The position numbers were made by a program, and so were the translations under genes. A stretch of 64,000 nt of DNA from Carex sylvatica (Eukaryota > Streptophyta > Magnoliopsida > Poales > Cyperaceae), in contig CAXKVR010000138.1 in NCBI GenBank assembly GCA_964058845.1, positions 963,008-1,027,007 of the forward strand. Reading direction: 5' to 3'. Position 1 is the stretch's first letter, and each line of letters starts with the position of its first letter. The notes under the pieces were generated by a model, which saw only the letters and a list, made by a program, of their open reading frames with translations, was not told where the DNA came from and ran no database searches. Positions 23,637 through 35,486 of this stretch are shown here, piece by piece.

Positions 23637-23990
23637 ATGTCAGAGGAGGAGACTGGGAATGAGTTTGCGAAGGCTTGCGTGAAGCTGACCTCTGATGAGA
23701 TGGTTGTCGTGGTGCGACGAGCATTGGCCGTACACCAAGATTCTGTTGAGAGCAAGTCGAAGGTGCAGAAGGTTGAGCTGCCACCTATCGACATGAGACT
23801 CAAAGGGCCAGCTACGTACTTGATTGAGGAGGAGAGCCGGATTAGACTACAGGCTAAGGCAGCAGGACTTTCAGGGGTGAAGTTAGCACTAGCGGTCTCC
23901 AACTCAGATCACACAAGTAACACATGATTCAAAGGTGAGTCTTGATGGTGTTACATATGTGGTGAGGTAGGTCACCTGAAACAGACTTGT
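23637..23990 (+). pseudogene. Copia gag remnant with zinc knuckle
   Basis: Gag would form the virus-like particle. An N-terminal segment ends KGPATYL, followed directly by sequence resembling the end of the gag domain (EEESRIRLQAK). The ~200 residues normally between are missing, so gag carries an internal deletion. A TGA at about 23943 precedes the zinc knuckle CYICGEVGHLKQTC (about 23949-23990). Confidence 0.75.
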
Positions 23991-24798
23991 TCTAAGTCAC
24001 CTAAGAAGCGAGATGCAGGTGAAAGGGGGCAGTCTGGGAACTGTGAACGTGGCCGTGGGGGCCAAAGAGGTGGAAGAGGAGGCAACCGGACAAATTTGAT
24101 AGTTGCAAAGGAAGAGAAACAAGTTATTGTGGGGTTATCCGAGGAGGATCTGATTATGGAGATAGTCAGGAGGAGGCAGAAAGGAGCAAGTGAGGGGAAG
24201 AGTGCGGTCGCTAACACACTTGCTCTTGCCTCTATACCCACTACTAGATCATCATATTGGATAGTAGACTCTGGTGCATCTCACCATGTGACTAGTGCTG
24301 CTAGGGAGTTTTCTTCCTATACTCACCTAGCAGTCCCAGATAGCATTCAGACAGCCGATGGTACGGTCCAGCCCGTGGTTGGTAAGGGTACTGTGAGATG
24401 TACAGATTCAGTGACTCTGACCAATGTGTTGCATGCTCCTTCCTTTCCCGTAAACCTGGTGTCCATTAGTGCTATTATTTGTGAGCAGAAATGCATCGTG
24501 ACCTTTGATATTTTGACGATGGTCTTTCAGGAGAATGAGACAGGTCGGATACTTGGGACTGGCACATGGCGTGATGGGTTGTGGTACATGGATAGAAAAG
24601 AGATGGACACAGCACTGGCATCTGTGGTCGATAGAGTGGGGGCAGGAGGATCTGAGGTGAGTGTGGAGGATGAGTTGCTTCTGATTCATCGGCGGATGGG
24701 GCACTCTTCATTCAGCCTACTGGAACGTCTGTTTCCATCAAAGTATGAGAAAACTGACAAACATAAACTTGTGTGTGATGGATGTGAGTTTGGAAAGC
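23991..24798 (+). pseudogene. Copia pol, part 1: protease and GAG-pre-integrase
   Basis: An open frame carries the aspartic protease motif WIVDSGASHHVT (about 24260-24295). The pre-integrase zinc region follows with RRMGHSSFSLLERLFP and LVCDGCEFGK. The frame is cut at 24798 by the gypsy insertion and resumes at 35487 after one copy of the AAAGC target site. Until the insertion this part was open. Confidence 0.9.
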
Positions 24799-27740
24799 TG
24801 TCACACCCCGAGATCAGGGGCATGACGGTATCGCCGTGAATATATAGATCGTATATATTCACCAGGCATTTACGATGAGATAAATGGTGTTTTTATCCCA
24901 AACCGAACACTTAATCAATTTTATTAAATCTGAAATCAGTTTAAAACTGATCCGAAACTTTTCAAAACTTTTATACATGCCTTTGTAAATTCGATTCGAT
25001 AAAACCAATAGAACAATGACTTATCATATCAGAAAACCAAATTTATTTTTTTATTTATATCTACCCGTATTAGTCAGAATTATAAATATCAAGTACCGTG
25101 GAGTATAGACCCTCCACGCCGGTCATCCCACCCGTATTCATTTAAACCCCCAAATTCATATCATGTCACAACAAAAACATATATGCAAAAGACCATATAA
25201 CTTTTAAAACATAAACTTTGAAAACATAAAAGCATACATACACATAGCATGGAAAGCATAAAGCAAGCACATAAAATTTTAAAACATAAATCGAAACCGT
25301 TTAGAAATATTTACGCAAGTCCGGTTAGCTGGATATATATACAACAAAAGTTGATCCAAGTACTAAACAAGTACAACGATCTCAAAACAGGGCATACATA
25401 TACCTAACACCTCAGCTAGCTCACTGTCTGATCCCGAAAGCCTCTAGTCCTTCTTTCCTGAAATGTTTCACAAGGAAACGGGTGAGAAAAACCTTTTCGC
25501 GGTTTATCTCAGTGCCGAAGCTACTGGATTTATCAGATATTCACGTCAGAATTAAATACGGAACTAAAATCAGAGTTAAAGCATGAATGTAAAGCTTTGA
25601 ATCGATAATCAAATGAATCTACATCTTTAAATGCCTTTAAACAGAATCATCAGAAACATATCAGAATATTGGGTCTTAATTAAACTCAGATATCTGGTAG
25701 CACATGCAGATGTTCCACCGAACTGGTCCCAGAACATACCTGCATCTGTAGGGTTACATACACCTACAGATGTCGCTCCCCGTGCAATCAAATCAGACCC
25801 TCATCTGCAGTGCTTTGGCTTAACAATTTACAAAAGACTGGTTCTTAATCAAACATTACAGTTCCAATCATACAGATATATCCTTTCCAGTATTTCGTTC
25901 CAGAAATCAGAGCAGAAATCAGAATAACAGAATCTTATCTACCACAGTTATAGTCACAGAATAACAGATCCCCATTCCAACCGGTTTGGACTCAGAGGGG
26001 TCGTTCCCCAATGTGCATATGGTTCCCGAAATCGAAATCTAGTGTATACTCTAGATTTCGCAGAACAGAATATCACTTACAGTGATATATATATATATAA
26101 TAGTAGCAATTCACTGTGGTTTCATTCTCTATCAGAATCAGAATAACAGTTCAATCGGTAAACCATACCAGAATGCAGATCAACAGATAAAACAGTTCAA
26201 TTAGTTATGCAATGCTCAGATGATGCTTGAAATCAGAAATTCAAAATGCAATTTAAAAACGTCCTATTTAATTCCTAATTGAACCTCAGGAAAAATCCCG
26301 TGAACCCCCGCACCTGATCACGTAAGATGCGTAGAGAATCAGCTATCACTAGATTTCGAACTTCTGATGATTCCGCTGAGTCGTGCTCGATAGGGTCTAT
26401 GCCTATGTTAATAAAGCATAGATGAATTAATAAAATAAATTCCTATAACTAAGTAAATCTTATAAAATAAGTTTCTCAAATCAAATCCGATATTTCTCAT
26501 ATGGCCGGCCCTATACTCAAAATTTCATCATTTTACATCTAGGCTCTTGCACTTAATTCATTTACACAATTTAGGGGTAATTTGCATATCAAATCCTAAA
26601 CTTTTAAAATTTCGCAAAATGGTCCCTGTCAGTTCAAGAGCTGGTATGCACACAAATTCAGCACCATACCAGTAGTATACTGGGCTGGTACCAGCACAAC
26701 AACACAACACAGCCAAGCAACAAGCAAGACCAGCGAAACAGAGAACAAGTACCAGTCAAGGCAACAAGTCAAAGGCAACAAGTCAAAGGCAACAGAACCA
26801 GCACAAATACACCACGGATTCAACACAAAGGCAACAAGTCAAAGGCAACAGAACCAGCACAAGCAAGACCAGTAAAACAGAAAACAAGCACAGGTCAAGG
26901 TAACACAACAAAGCATCACAGGTCAAGGCAAACAGAAATAATCAAATTCCCACAACATAAGAACCAGAGTAGTGCAAGGAAAGCCCAGCCAAGGCAACAG
27001 GTCAGAGGGCAAACAAAACCCAGCAAAATCAGATAGCACCAAACAACGAACAAGCACAGCCCAGCGTTTATCGGCACCTCAACTTGTAGGGAAAATCAAC
27101 AACCCAAACAAGTCACAAAATAGGTAAGGTGCTAAGGATTACCCGATTAGAGCTAGCACCGAGGAGGGCAACAAAACGGTCGTCAGAAAATCGAGCACCA
27201 GAACAGCAAGGGCCTCGATCAAGAATCTCAATCAAAAGCTTTAAAGCTTCGATCTCTCCTTCTCAATCAACGAAAAACCGGAAAATAGAGAGAACCCCCT
27301 TCTCTCTTTCTCTTTTTCTTTCTTTGGCGGACCAAACCAGAGAGGGAGAGGCGGACAGAAAGAGGAAAGAACGGGAGAGAAAGAGAGATGGTCAATTTTG
27401 CTAATAAGTCCCTTTAAACTTCCAATATTGCATATATGTAAATTTTTCAAGAAAAGCCCTTGCTTAATTTAAATAGAAATTTGCATTATAGCATATATAT
27501 ATACATATAGATATATTCATATGTATAATTTAATGATCCAATTGATATTTCAATTCGGATAGGTTTATTTTTATTCGATCAAATCAGAAATTCGATTCTA
27601 AATGCCTTGACTCAGAAAATTCAGAATAAAATTAGAAAAAATATATCAAGGCATTAGATTTAAATTCAGAAAAATTTAGATGAACTTAATATTTCGAAAT
27701 TTTTATTATTTTAATATTCTTCAGATTTCGCTACGTCACA
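24799..27740 (-). repeat. 3' LTR of the gypsy element (left on the + strand)
   Basis: 2942 bp. It contains a purine/CA-rich stretch with GGCAACAAGTCAAA repeats (about 26758-26850) and a pyrimidine run near 27297-27325. Short open frames inside it are not genes. Confidence 0.97.
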
Positions 27741-27756
27741 TTTCTCCCCTCCTTAA
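27741..27756 (-). other. Gypsy polypurine tract
   Basis: On the minus strand AAGGAGGGGAGAAA abuts the LTR, the expected primer site for plus-strand DNA synthesis. Confidence 0.9.
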
Positions 27757-27782
27757 AAATAAGTTCAGTCCTCTGAACTTAA

Positions 27783-30700
27783 TTACATACCTGAATCATC
27801 GAATAACTCAGGGTATTGCTCTCTGATCTTTGCCTCCAATTCCCACGTAGCTTCTTTTTCCGAATGACGTCCCCACTGCACCAATACCAGATCTACCACT
27901 CGGTTTCTCAACCGTTGCTCCTTTCGATCTAATACCCTCATCGGTCCTTCAGTATAAGCAAGGTTCTCGTCCAGAAACAGATTGGAATGATCGATGCAAT
28001 GTGACGGATCCCGTACATATTTGCGAAGCTGCGAAACATGGAATACCGGATGAACCCGGTCCAACGCCGGTGGCAATGCCAACTCATAAGCCACGAGTCC
28101 AACTCGACTTAAAATCTGAAATGGTCCGATGTATCGCGGACTCAGCTTACCCGAAACTCCGAATCTGTGCACTCCTCTAGTCGGAGATACACGAAGCCAA
28201 ACATGCTCGCTTTCCTGAAATTCCAGCGGTCTACGGTGTATATCCGCATACTTCCTTTGTCTATCCTGAGCTGACTTCAATCGGCTCAGTATCACTTGCG
28301 TTTTCTCCGCTGCTTCCTGAATCAGTTCTGGCCCAGTAGACGGATGAATACCCGTCGGTCCCCACCACAACGGTGTCCTGCAAGTTTCACCAGTCAGAGC
28401 TTCGTATGGTGGCATCCCGATACTCGAATGGAAGCTGTTATTGTATGCAAATTCCGCGAAGTGCAAATGATCGAGCCACGATCCCGGAAAACTCAAAGCA
28501 CAGGCCCGTAGCATATCTTCTAAAGTCTGAATCGTCCTTTCAGATTGTCCGTCAGTCTGAGGATGGTGCGCTGTGCTGAACCTCAACTTCGTGCCCATAT
28601 TCTCTTGAAAACTCTTCCAAAAATGTGAGGTAAATCTGGTATCCCGATCAGATATGATTTCCCTCGGACATCCGTGATACTTAACAAACATTTTCAGAAA
28701 TAATCCAGCTAGTGTCCGTCCCGATGTATCGGGTCCAAGCGGAATAAAATGCGCAACTTTCGTCAACGTGTCCACAATCACCCAGATAGTATCATATCGA
28801 CCCGTTGTTCTCGGAAACCCTGATACAAAGTCCATGGCAATAACCTCGAATTTCCCTCGCTTCTTATCCATTGGTTGCAGCAATCCAGCTGATTTCCGTC
28901 GATCAGCTTTGACCTGCTGGCAAACCTGACACTTCTCTACATATCCCGTCACTTCCCTTTTCATGTTGGGCCACCAGAAATACCGTCTCAGATTCTGATA
29001 CATCTTTACTTCTCCCGGATGAATCGTGTATCCAGAATCGTGTGCCTCTGATAAAACTAAGGTCTTTAACTCCGAATCATCCGGAAGGCATATACGGTTG
29101 TCAAACCGCAACATACCTTCACTATCCAACTTGAAATGACTATCTTGGTTCGATGTTGCATACTCCCAGAATTTCTGACATTTCTGATCTCCTTGCTGAG
29201 CTACCCGGATACGATCATGTAACTCTGGTCTTACTTCTATTACTGCGGCTATCATACTTACTCCGGCTGACTTGCTCGTGCCTGCTTCAGACTTAATCAA
29301 ATGAGCTGATACTGCTTCTGCTAACTCTCCAGATATTCCGACATACAAGCTCATAAGCCTCATCTCTTCGATTAACCGCACTTCACTTGTGATCGCGGTT
29401 GCCAGATTAACTTGACTTTTCCGACTTAAAGCATCTGCTACTACATTAGCCTTTCCTGCATGATACTGGATATCCAAATCGTAATCTTTCATTAGCTCCA
29501 GCCACCTCCTTTGCCTCAGATTCAATTCCTTCTGAGTGAAGACATATTTCAAACTCTTGTGATCGGTGAATATCTGACATTTGACGCCATATAGATAGTG
29601 TCTCCAAATCTTCAGTGCAAATATCACGGCTGCCAACTCCAAATCGTGCGTCGGATAATTTTGCTCATGCGGTCTCAACTGCCGCGATGCATACGCAATG
29701 ACTTGGCCTTCTTGCATCAATACACAACCTAAACCCGCACGAGAAGCGTCGGTAAACACCGTGTAATCCTTTCCAGTTATTGGCATAGTTAGAATCGGTG
29801 CTGAAACTAACCGACTCTTTAATTCCTCAAAACTCCTTTCCTGTTTTTCGCCCCATTCGAACTTAACACCTTTATGCAGTAATGCCGTAAGTGGTCGGGC
29901 TAACTGCGAGAATCCTTTAACAAATCTGCGGTAATACCCGGCCAAGCCGAGGAAACTTCGAATTTCTGTAACTGTGGTTGGCCTCTTCCATTCCGTAACT
30001 GCTCGTATCTTTTCCGGATCCACTGCCAAACCCTCGCCTGACACAATATGCCCCAAGAAAGCCACTTTGTTCATCCAAAACTCGCACTTCGAAAATTTCG
30101 CATACAACTTGTGATCCCTCAGTCTTTGTAGTACAACCCTCAGATGCTCTTCATGCTCCTCCATCGATCGGGAATAAATCAATATATCATCTATAAACAC
30201 TACTACACTTGTATCCAACAAATCCCGAAAAACTCGTTGCATTAAATCCATAAAAGCTGCCGGTGCGTTTGTCAATCCGAATGGCATGACCCGGTACTCA
30301 TAATGCCCGTACCGAGTTCGGAAAGCTGTCTTTTCTACGTCACTTGAGTTGATACGGAGCTGATGATACCCGGTTCTCAGATCAATCTTGGAATAAACCG
30401 AGGATCCTTGCAATTGATCGAATAAGTCATCGATCCTCGGTAACGGGTACTTGTTCTTCACAGTAACCTTATTCAGCTCGCGGTAATCGATGCATAACCT
30501 CAATGTACCATCCTTCTTTCTCACGAATAACACCGGTGCTCCCCAGGGTGAGGTACTCGGTCGGATAAAGCCCTTTTCCAACATTTCTTCTAGCTGCACC
30601 TTCAACTCTTTCAGCTCAGCTGGTGCCATTCTGTACGGTGCCTTCGATATTGGTAGTGTGCCCGGCATCAGATTGATATTAAAATCCACTTCACGATCCG

Positions 30701-32375
30701 GTGGTAAACCTGTAATCTCATCAGGAAATACGTCTGCAAACTCTGCAACAACTGGAATGTCAGATATCTCCGGAACCTTAATGTTGGTACTCATAACCAT
30801 TATCAAGTAGGCTGGACACCCAGACTCTATCAGGTGTCTCGTCTCAATTGCAGAAACATACGGTACCATCTCCTTGGCTCCTCTACACTTAAAGACACAC
30901 GAACCTCCTGGCAAACCAAACAGAACAGACCGATGCACGCAATCTATGGTGGCTACATGCTTGACTAGCCAATCAAAACCCAGTAAGGCATCATAGTCGG
31001 TTATATCCATAACCAACATATCTGCGGTAAAATCCCTTCCATCTACTCGTACCTTCAGGTCTCGGCAAGTTCGTGCAATTTTGGTAGTTGAACCGAGAGG
31101 GGTATTAATGTCCAATACTCGCCCGCTCGATTCGGTAGCCCACCCACATTTATCCACTAATGCACTCGCAATGATTGAATGGCTACAACCCGTATCAACT
31201 AACACATATGCAAGATAGCCCGAGATAGAGATTATACCTGCCATCAGATCCGTCTGAGTAGGAACCGGTGCTATCTCGGTGCTCTCCTCAGGCAACTCAA
31301 CTACATCTATAGCTCTCATGCTCACCCTTCCTCCATTTCTACCTCCCCGCTGCTGCGGTGCCATACCTCGACTTCTGATCAACGGTAAGCCTCCACGTCC
31401 TTGCCCCTGCGGTACTCTATAACCCGCACCGCTGCTACTGCCTCCAGCTGAACCCGAATAAGTGTTCGGGCAATCCTTAATCCAATGATCAGTGCTGCCA
31501 CAACGAAAGCAGGTCTGTTTCAAGCGGCAACACTGAGACTCGGTGTGTGGCATATTGCAATGGCGACACCATGGCTTAGGAGCTCCAGGGGTGAAACTCG
31601 GTACAACCTGACCTCCAGTTGGGTATCGAGGAGCTGGTGGTCTAGCCCCCGATCCACTAGCCTGCTGGCGCGAGTCAAATTTAGGTCTGACATTTCTTGC
31701 TTGGCTTTGTTGCCTGCTTCTCTTGAGATACATTTCTGTTTCCTCCGCACACTTCATCAAAGCTGGAATCCCTTCTGCCGGAGTGTGATGTATCGCCAGT
31801 GCAACCCTCGGATCCAACCCGTCTAAATACTGCCTTCGGTATCTCACAACATCCCCCTTTACATCAGGTGCATATCTAGACAACTCATAGAACCTCCGGT
31901 TGTAATCCTCAACAGATCTCTCATTCTGTTTTAAGTTCAGAAACTGGCTTCTTAGAGCTTCTTTGTGCAAGCTACTCAGAAATTGTTCTCCGAATCTCCG
32001 CTCGAACTCCTCCCATGTAATACCTTGCGCAACCCCCGCGTATTCAATCTTTATACCATCCCACCAGTGTCTACCCGTCTTTTCCAGCAACTGCACAGCT
32101 AACTCCACTTTATTTCCTTCCGGTACGCGGCACAGCTCAAACTTATCTTTTACTCCTGAGATCCATTCTTCAGCTGCGGTGTATCCCCCCGATCCGTCAA
32201 ACCGAGGGGGTTTCAACCTCATAAATGTTTCATAAAGCTGACGGAACTCTTCTCCAGCTGTTCCGGCTCCTGCTGCTTGTCCTTGATTTGCCCTTTCATT
32301 TGCGGTACGGCCCCTTTCATAGGCCGCCAGCAAGATTTCTGCAAATTCTCTTTCTGCGAATCCCCTTTCACCCAT
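27783..32375 (-). CDS. Gypsy Gag-Pol polyprotein, uninterrupted (1530 aa)
   Basis: A single open frame encodes the whole replication set. Gag spans about residues 1-310, with a retrotransposon-gag core and zinc knuckle [14 protein letters not shown] near 290-305. The protease has VDTGCSHS near 393. Reverse transcriptase carries FIDDILIYS near 728, and RNase H has [10 protein letters not shown] near 876. Integrase has an HHCC zinc finger (HPGE...CQVC) near 1120-1155 and a DDE core with MDFVSG near 1183, SDRDTRF, and [10 protein letters not shown]-terminal part ends with EATWELE and YPELF, like the chromodomain region of plant chromoviruses. No stop or frameshift interrupts it. The ATG lies 165 bp inside the 5' LTR boundary, in a normal place. 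Fusion of gag and pol in one frame is common in this group. Confidence 0.95.
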   Translation of the reverse strand: MGERGFAEREFAEILLAAYERGRTANERANQGQAAGAGTAGEEFRQLYETFMRLKPPRFDGSGGYTAAEEWISGVKDKFELCRVPEGNKVELAVQLLEKTGRHWWDGIKIEYAGVAQGITWEEFERRFGEQFLSSLHKEALRSQFLNLKQNERSVEDYNRRFYELSRYAPDVKGDVVRYRRQYLDGLDPRVALAIHHTPAEGIPALMKCAEETEMYLKRSRQQSQARNVRPKFDSRQQASGSGARPPAPRYPTGGQVVPSFTPGAPKPWCRHCNMPHTESQCCRLKQTCFRCGSTDHWIKDCPNTYSGSAGGSSSGAGYRVPQGQGRGGLPLIRSRGMAPQQRGGRNGGRVSMRAIDVVELPEESTEIAPVPTQTDLMAGIISISGYLAYVLVDTGCSHSIIASALVDKCGWATESSGRVLDINTPLGSTTKIARTCRDLKVRVDGRDFTADMLVMDITDYDALLGFDWLVKHVATIDCVHRSVLFGLPGGSCVFKCRGAKEMVPYVSAIETRHLIESGCPAYLIMVMSTNIKVPEISDIPVVAEFADVFPDEITGLPPDREVDFNINLMPGTLPISKAPYRMAPAELKELKVQLEEMLEKGFIRPSTSPWGAPVLFVRKKDGTLRLCIDYRELNKVTVKNKYPLPRIDDLFDQLQGSSVYSKIDLRTGYHQLRINSSDVEKTAFRTRYGHYEYRVMPFGLTNAPAAFMDLMQRVFRDLLDTSVVVFIDDILIYSRSMEEHEEHLRVVLQRLRDHKLYAKFSKCEFWMNKVAFLGHIVSGEGLAVDPEKIRAVTEWKRPTTVTEIRSFLGLAGYYRRFVKGFSQLARPLTALLHKGVKFEWGEKQERSFEELKSRLVSAPILTMPITGKDYTVFTDASRAGLGCVLMQEGQVIAYASRQLRPHEQNYPTHDLELAAVIFALKIWRHYLYGVKCQIFTDHKSLKYVFTQKELNLRQRRWLELMKDYDLDIQYHAGKANVVADALSRKSQVNLATAITSEVRLIEEMRLMSLYVGISGELAEAVSAHLIKSEAGTSKSAGVSMIAAVIEVRPELHDRIRVAQQGDQKCQKFWEYATSNQDSHFKLDSEGMLRFDNRICLPDDSELKTLVLSEAHDSGYTIHPGEVKMYQNLRRYFWWPNMKREVTGYVEKCQVCQQVKADRRKSAGLLQPMDKKRGKFEVIAMDFVSGFPRTTGRYDTIWVIVDTLTKVAHFIPLGPDTSGRTLAGLFLKMFVKYHGCPREIISDRDTRFTSHFWKSFQENMGTKLRFSTAHHPQTDGQSERTIQTLEDMLRACALSFPGSWLDHLHFAEFAYNNSFHSSIGMPPYEALTGETCRTPLWWGPTGIHPSTGPELIQEAAEKTQVILSRLKSAQDRQRKYADIHRRPLEFQESEHVWLRVSPTRGVHRFGVSGKLSPRYIGPFQILSRVGLVAYELALPPALDRVHPVFHVSQLRKYVRDPSHCIDHSNLFLDENLAYTEGPMRVLDRKEQRLRNRVVDLVLVQWGRHSEKEATWELEAKIREQYPELFDDSGM

Positions 32376-32519
32376 AATCTATTCAGATATCAGAACAGGT
32401 TCACAGATCAGATATCAGAACAGTTCATTTCACAAATCAGTTAGTCTATCTTTACTTACTAACCCATACTTAACCCAGTCGCTTATCCTGTCAGGTCTGG
32501 TTAGGCGTCTAAACCATTG

Positions 32520-32538
32520 CTCTGATACCACCTCAATA
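32520..32538 (-). other. Gypsy primer binding site
   Basis: Reading the minus strand away from the 5' LTR (32540) gives TGGTATCAGAGCAATGG, complementary to the initiator tRNA-Met 3' end, a few bases from the LTR. Confidence 0.9.
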
Positions 32539-32539
32539 C

Positions 32540-35481
32540 TGTCACACCCCGAGATCAGGGGCATGACGGTATCGCCGTGAATATATAGATCGTATATATT
32601 CACCAGGCATTTACGATGAGATAAATGGTGTTTTTATCCCAAACCGAACACTTAATCAATTTTATTAAATCTGAAATCAGTTTAAAACTGATCCGAAACT
32701 TTTCAAAACTTTTATACATGCCTTTGTAAATTCGATTCGATAAAACCAATAGAACAATGACTTATCATATCAGAAAACCAAATTTATTTTTTTATTTATA
32801 TCTACCCGTATTAGTCAGAATTATAAATATCAAGTACCGTGGAGTATAGACCCTCCACGCCGGTCATCCCACCCGTATTCATTTAAACCCCCAAATTCAT
32901 ATCATGTCACAACAAAAACATATATGCAAAAGACCATATAACTTTTAAAACATAAACTTTGAAAACATAAAAGCATACATACACATAGCATGGAAAGCAT
33001 AAAGCAAGCACATAAAATTTTAAAACATAAATCGAAACCGTTTAGAAATATTTACGCAAGTCCGGTTAGCTGGATATATATACAACAAAAGTTGATCCAA
33101 GTACTAAACAAGTACAATGATCTCAAAACAGGGCATACATATACCTAACACCTCAGCTAGCTCACTGTCTGATCCCGAAAGCCTCTAGTCCTTCTTTCCT
33201 GAAATGTTTCACAAGGAAACGGGTGAGAAAAACCTTTTCGCGGTTTATCTCAGTGCCGAAGCTACTGGATTTATCAGATATTCACGTCAGAATTAAATAC
33301 GGAACTAAAATCAGAGTTAAAGCATGAATGTAAAGCTTTGAATCGATAATCAAATGAATCTACATCTTTAAATGCCTTTAAACAGAATCATCAGAAACAT
33401 ATCAGAATATTGGGTCTTAATTAAACTCAGATATCTGGTAGCACATGCAGATGTTCCACCGAACTGGTCCCAGAACATACCTGCATCTGTAGGGTTACAT
33501 ACACCTACAGATGTCGCTCCCCGTGCAATCAAATCAGACCCTCATCTGCAGTGCTTTGGCTTAACAATTTACAAAAAACTGGTTCTTAATCAAACATTAC
33601 AGTTCCAATCATACAGATATATCCTTTCCAGTATTTCGTTCCAGAAATCAGAGCAGAAATCAGAATAACAGAATCTTATCTACCACAGTTATAGTCACAG
33701 AATAACAGATCCCCATTCCAACCGGTTTGGACTCAGAGGGGTCGTTCCCCAATGCGCATATGGTTCCCGAAATCGAAATCTAGTGTATACTCTAGATTTC
33801 GCAGAACAGAATATCACTTACAGTGATATATATATATATAATAGTAGCAATTCACTGTGGTTTCATTCTCTATCAGAATCAGAATAACAGTTCAATCGGT
33901 AAACCATACCAGAATGCAGATCAACAGATAAAACAGTTCAATTAGTTATGCAATGCTCAGATGATGCTTGAAATCAGAAATTCAAAATGCAATTTAAAAA
34001 CGTCCTATTTAATTCCTAATTGAACCTCAGGAAAAATCCCGTGAACCCCCGCACCTGATCACGTAAGATGCGTAGAGAATCAGCTATCACTAGATTTCGA
34101 ACTTCTGATGATTCCGCTGAGTCGTGCTCGATAGGGTCTATGCCTATGTTAATAAAGCATAGATGAATTAATAAAATAAATTCCTATAACTAAGTAAATC
34201 TTATAAAATAAGTTTCTCAAATCAAATCCGATATTTCTCATATGGCCGGCCCTATACTCAAAATTTCATCATTTTACATCTAGGCTCTTGCACTTAATTC
34301 ATTTACACAATTTAGGGGTAATTTGCATATCAAATCCTAAACTTTTAAAATTTCGCAAAATGGTCCCTGTCAGTTCAAGGGCTGGTATGCACACAAATTC
34401 AGCACCATACCAGTAGTATACTGGGCTGGTACCAGCACAACAACACAACACAGCCAAGCAACAAGCAAGACCAGCGAAACAGAGAACAAGTACCAGTCAA
34501 GGCAACAAGTCAAAGGCAACAAGTCAAAGGCAACAGAACCAGCACAAATACACCACGGATTCAACACAAAGGCAACAAGTCAAAGGCAACAGAACTAGCA
34601 CAAGCAAGACCAGTAAAACAGAAAACAAGCACAGGTCAAGGTAACACAACAAAGCATCACAGGTCAAGGCAAACAGAAATAATCAAATCCCCACAACATA
34701 AGAACCAGAGTAGTGCAAGGAAAGCCCAGCCAAGGCAACAGGTCAGAGGGCAAACAAAACCCAGCAAAATCAGATAGCACCAAACAACGAACAAGCACAG
34801 CCCAGCGTTTATCGGCACCTCAACTTGTAGGGAAAATCAACAACCCAAACAAGTCACAAAATAGGTAAGGTGCTAAGGATTACCCGATTAGAGCTAGCAC
34901 CGAGGAGGGCAACAAAACGGTCGTCAGAAAATCGAGCACCAGAACAGCAAGGGCCTCGATCAAGAATCTCAATCAAAAGCTTTAAAGCTTCGATCTCTCC
35001 TTCTCAATCAACGAAAAACCGGAAAATAGAGAGAACCCCCTTCTCTCTTTCTCTTTTTCTTTCTTTGGCGGACCAAACCAGAGAGGGAGAGGCGGATAGA
35101 AAGAGGAAAGAACGGGAGAGAAAGAGAGATGGTCAATTTTGCTAATAAGTCCCTTTAAACTTCCAATATTGCATATATGTAAATTTTTCAAGAAAAGCCC
35201 TTGCTTAATTTAAATAGAAATTTGCATTATAGCATATATATATACATATAGATATATTCATATGTATAATTTAATGATCCAATTGATATTTCAATTCGGA
35301 TAGGTTTATTTTTATTCGATCAAATCAGAAATTCGATTCTAAATGCCTTGACTCAGAAAATTCAGAATAAAATTAGAAAAAATATATCAAGGCATTAGAT
35401 TTAAATTCAGAAAAATTCAGATGAACTTAATATTTCGAAATTTTTATTATTTTAATATTCTTCAGATTTCGCTACGTCACA
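32540..35481 (-). repeat. 5' LTR of the gypsy element (right on the + strand)
   Basis: 2942 bp, the partner of 24799-27740. Differences seen include positions 33119, 33577, 33755, 34379, 34595, 34688, 35097 and 35418 (approximate), each a C/T or A/G change. Confidence 0.97.
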
Positions 35482-35486
35482 AAAGC

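Larger units (their letters stand above)
24799..35481 (-). mobile_element. Ty3/gypsy LTR retrotransposon, 10.7 kb, apparently intact and young
   Basis: The 2942-bp LTRs have TGTCACACC / GTCACA ends on the + strand. The 5-bp duplication AAAGC lies on both sides (24794-24798 and 35482-35486). Minus-strand order is LTR, PBS, one gag-pol frame (protease, RT, RNase H, integrase), PPT, LTR. Integrase after RT defines gypsy. By-eye alignment of the two LTRs found eight differences in 2942 bp, all transitions, and no indel. Long LTRs and a chromodomain-like C-terminal end suggest a chromovirus such as the Tekay/Del group, but the lineage is not proven. Confidence 0.97.

Noticed and set aside
25631..27450. 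Short reading frames inside the gypsy LTR (also at 33372-35191)
   Set aside because: They occur identically in both LTRs and have no protein likeness; LTR regulatory DNA is the better reading.
28296..32235. Plus-strand frames opposite the gypsy polyprotein
   Set aside because: They are shadows of the long minus-strand gag-pol frame.
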